Positions 5,762 to 5,795 of a stretch of 5,795 bases of DNA are shown piece by piece. The stretch is from Eubacteriales bacterium (GTDB lineage Bacteria > Bacillota > Clostridia > JANYKE01). The notes beneath the pieces were generated by a model. It had not been told where the DNA came from and made no database searches. It saw only the letters and a program-made list of their open reading frames with translations. Location: assembly GCA_025361685.1 (NCBI GenBank), contig JANYKE010000194.1, positions 1-5,795 of the forward strand, given 5' to 3'. The stretch's first letter is position 1. The number at the start of each line of letters is the position of its first letter. A program made the position numbers and the translations under genes.

Positions 5762-5795
5762 GGTTGCGGAGGTGGGACTTGAACCACACGACCTT
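5761..5795 (-). tRNA. Initiator tRNA-fMet, 3' half only (gene runs off the window)
   Basis: Read on the minus strand, the last 35 bases give the end of the anticodon arm and a variable loop (AAGGTC), a T arm with loop TTCAAGT, the acceptor 3' strand CTCCGCA, discriminator A and an encoded CCA. The ending CGCAACCA, with A at position 72 next to discriminator A73, matches bacterial initiator tRNA, where A72 faces an unpaired C1. AAGGTCG before the T arm is also typical of it. The T stem has one extra base: the 5' strand is GTGTGG opposite CCCAC, so a T (complement of base 5786) bulges out, after which all five pairs form. The anticodon lies outside the window, so identity rests on the 3' half alone. 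Confidence 0.75.

Overview
The window looks like chromosomal DNA of a low-GC Gram-positive bacterium, most likely in the Clostridia. The evidence is AT-rich coding sequence, strong AGGAGG-type ribosome binding sites, a consensus sigma-A promoter, and a DUF2975 membrane protein paired with a small Cro/CI-like regulator, an arrangement common in Firmicutes. Species cannot be named from the sequence alone.

Layout: (1) 1-479, plus strand: the 3' part of a DUF218 (YdcF/SanA/ElyC-like) envelope protein whose start lies outside the window. (2) 512-1248, plus strand: a strong promoter, an imperfect palindrome over the predicted transcript start, then a two-gene module of a four-helix DUF2975 membrane protein and a 68-residue HTH regulator. 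(3) 1250-3625, minus strand, convergent to the module: a probable operon read as a 43-residue lysine-rich microprotein, a RhlE-like DEAD-box RNA helicase and an aldo/keto reductase. The microprotein gene has a strong RBS, and its stop codon overlaps the helicase RBS. (4) 3626-3834: a divergent intergenic region with a perfect 15-bp inverted repeat around an AT-rich core that holds a TATAAT box for the minus-strand operon. (5) 3835-5688, plus strand: a PAS-PAS-GGDEF-HD-GYP protein carrying intact motifs for both making and degrading cyclic di-GMP. (6) 5721-5795: a bidirectional terminator and, on the minus strand, the 3' end of an initiator tRNA-fMet gene with an extra base in its T stem.

The genes do not form one pathway. 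The links the sequence supports are the regulator/membrane-protein pair, translational coupling of the microprotein to the helicase, and the shared terminator between the c-di-GMP gene and the tRNA. No CRISPR array, insertion sequence, phage gene or recognisable defence system was seen. The least explained items are the lysine-rich microprotein, the inverted repeat upstream of it, and the palindrome ahead of the DUF2975 gene.
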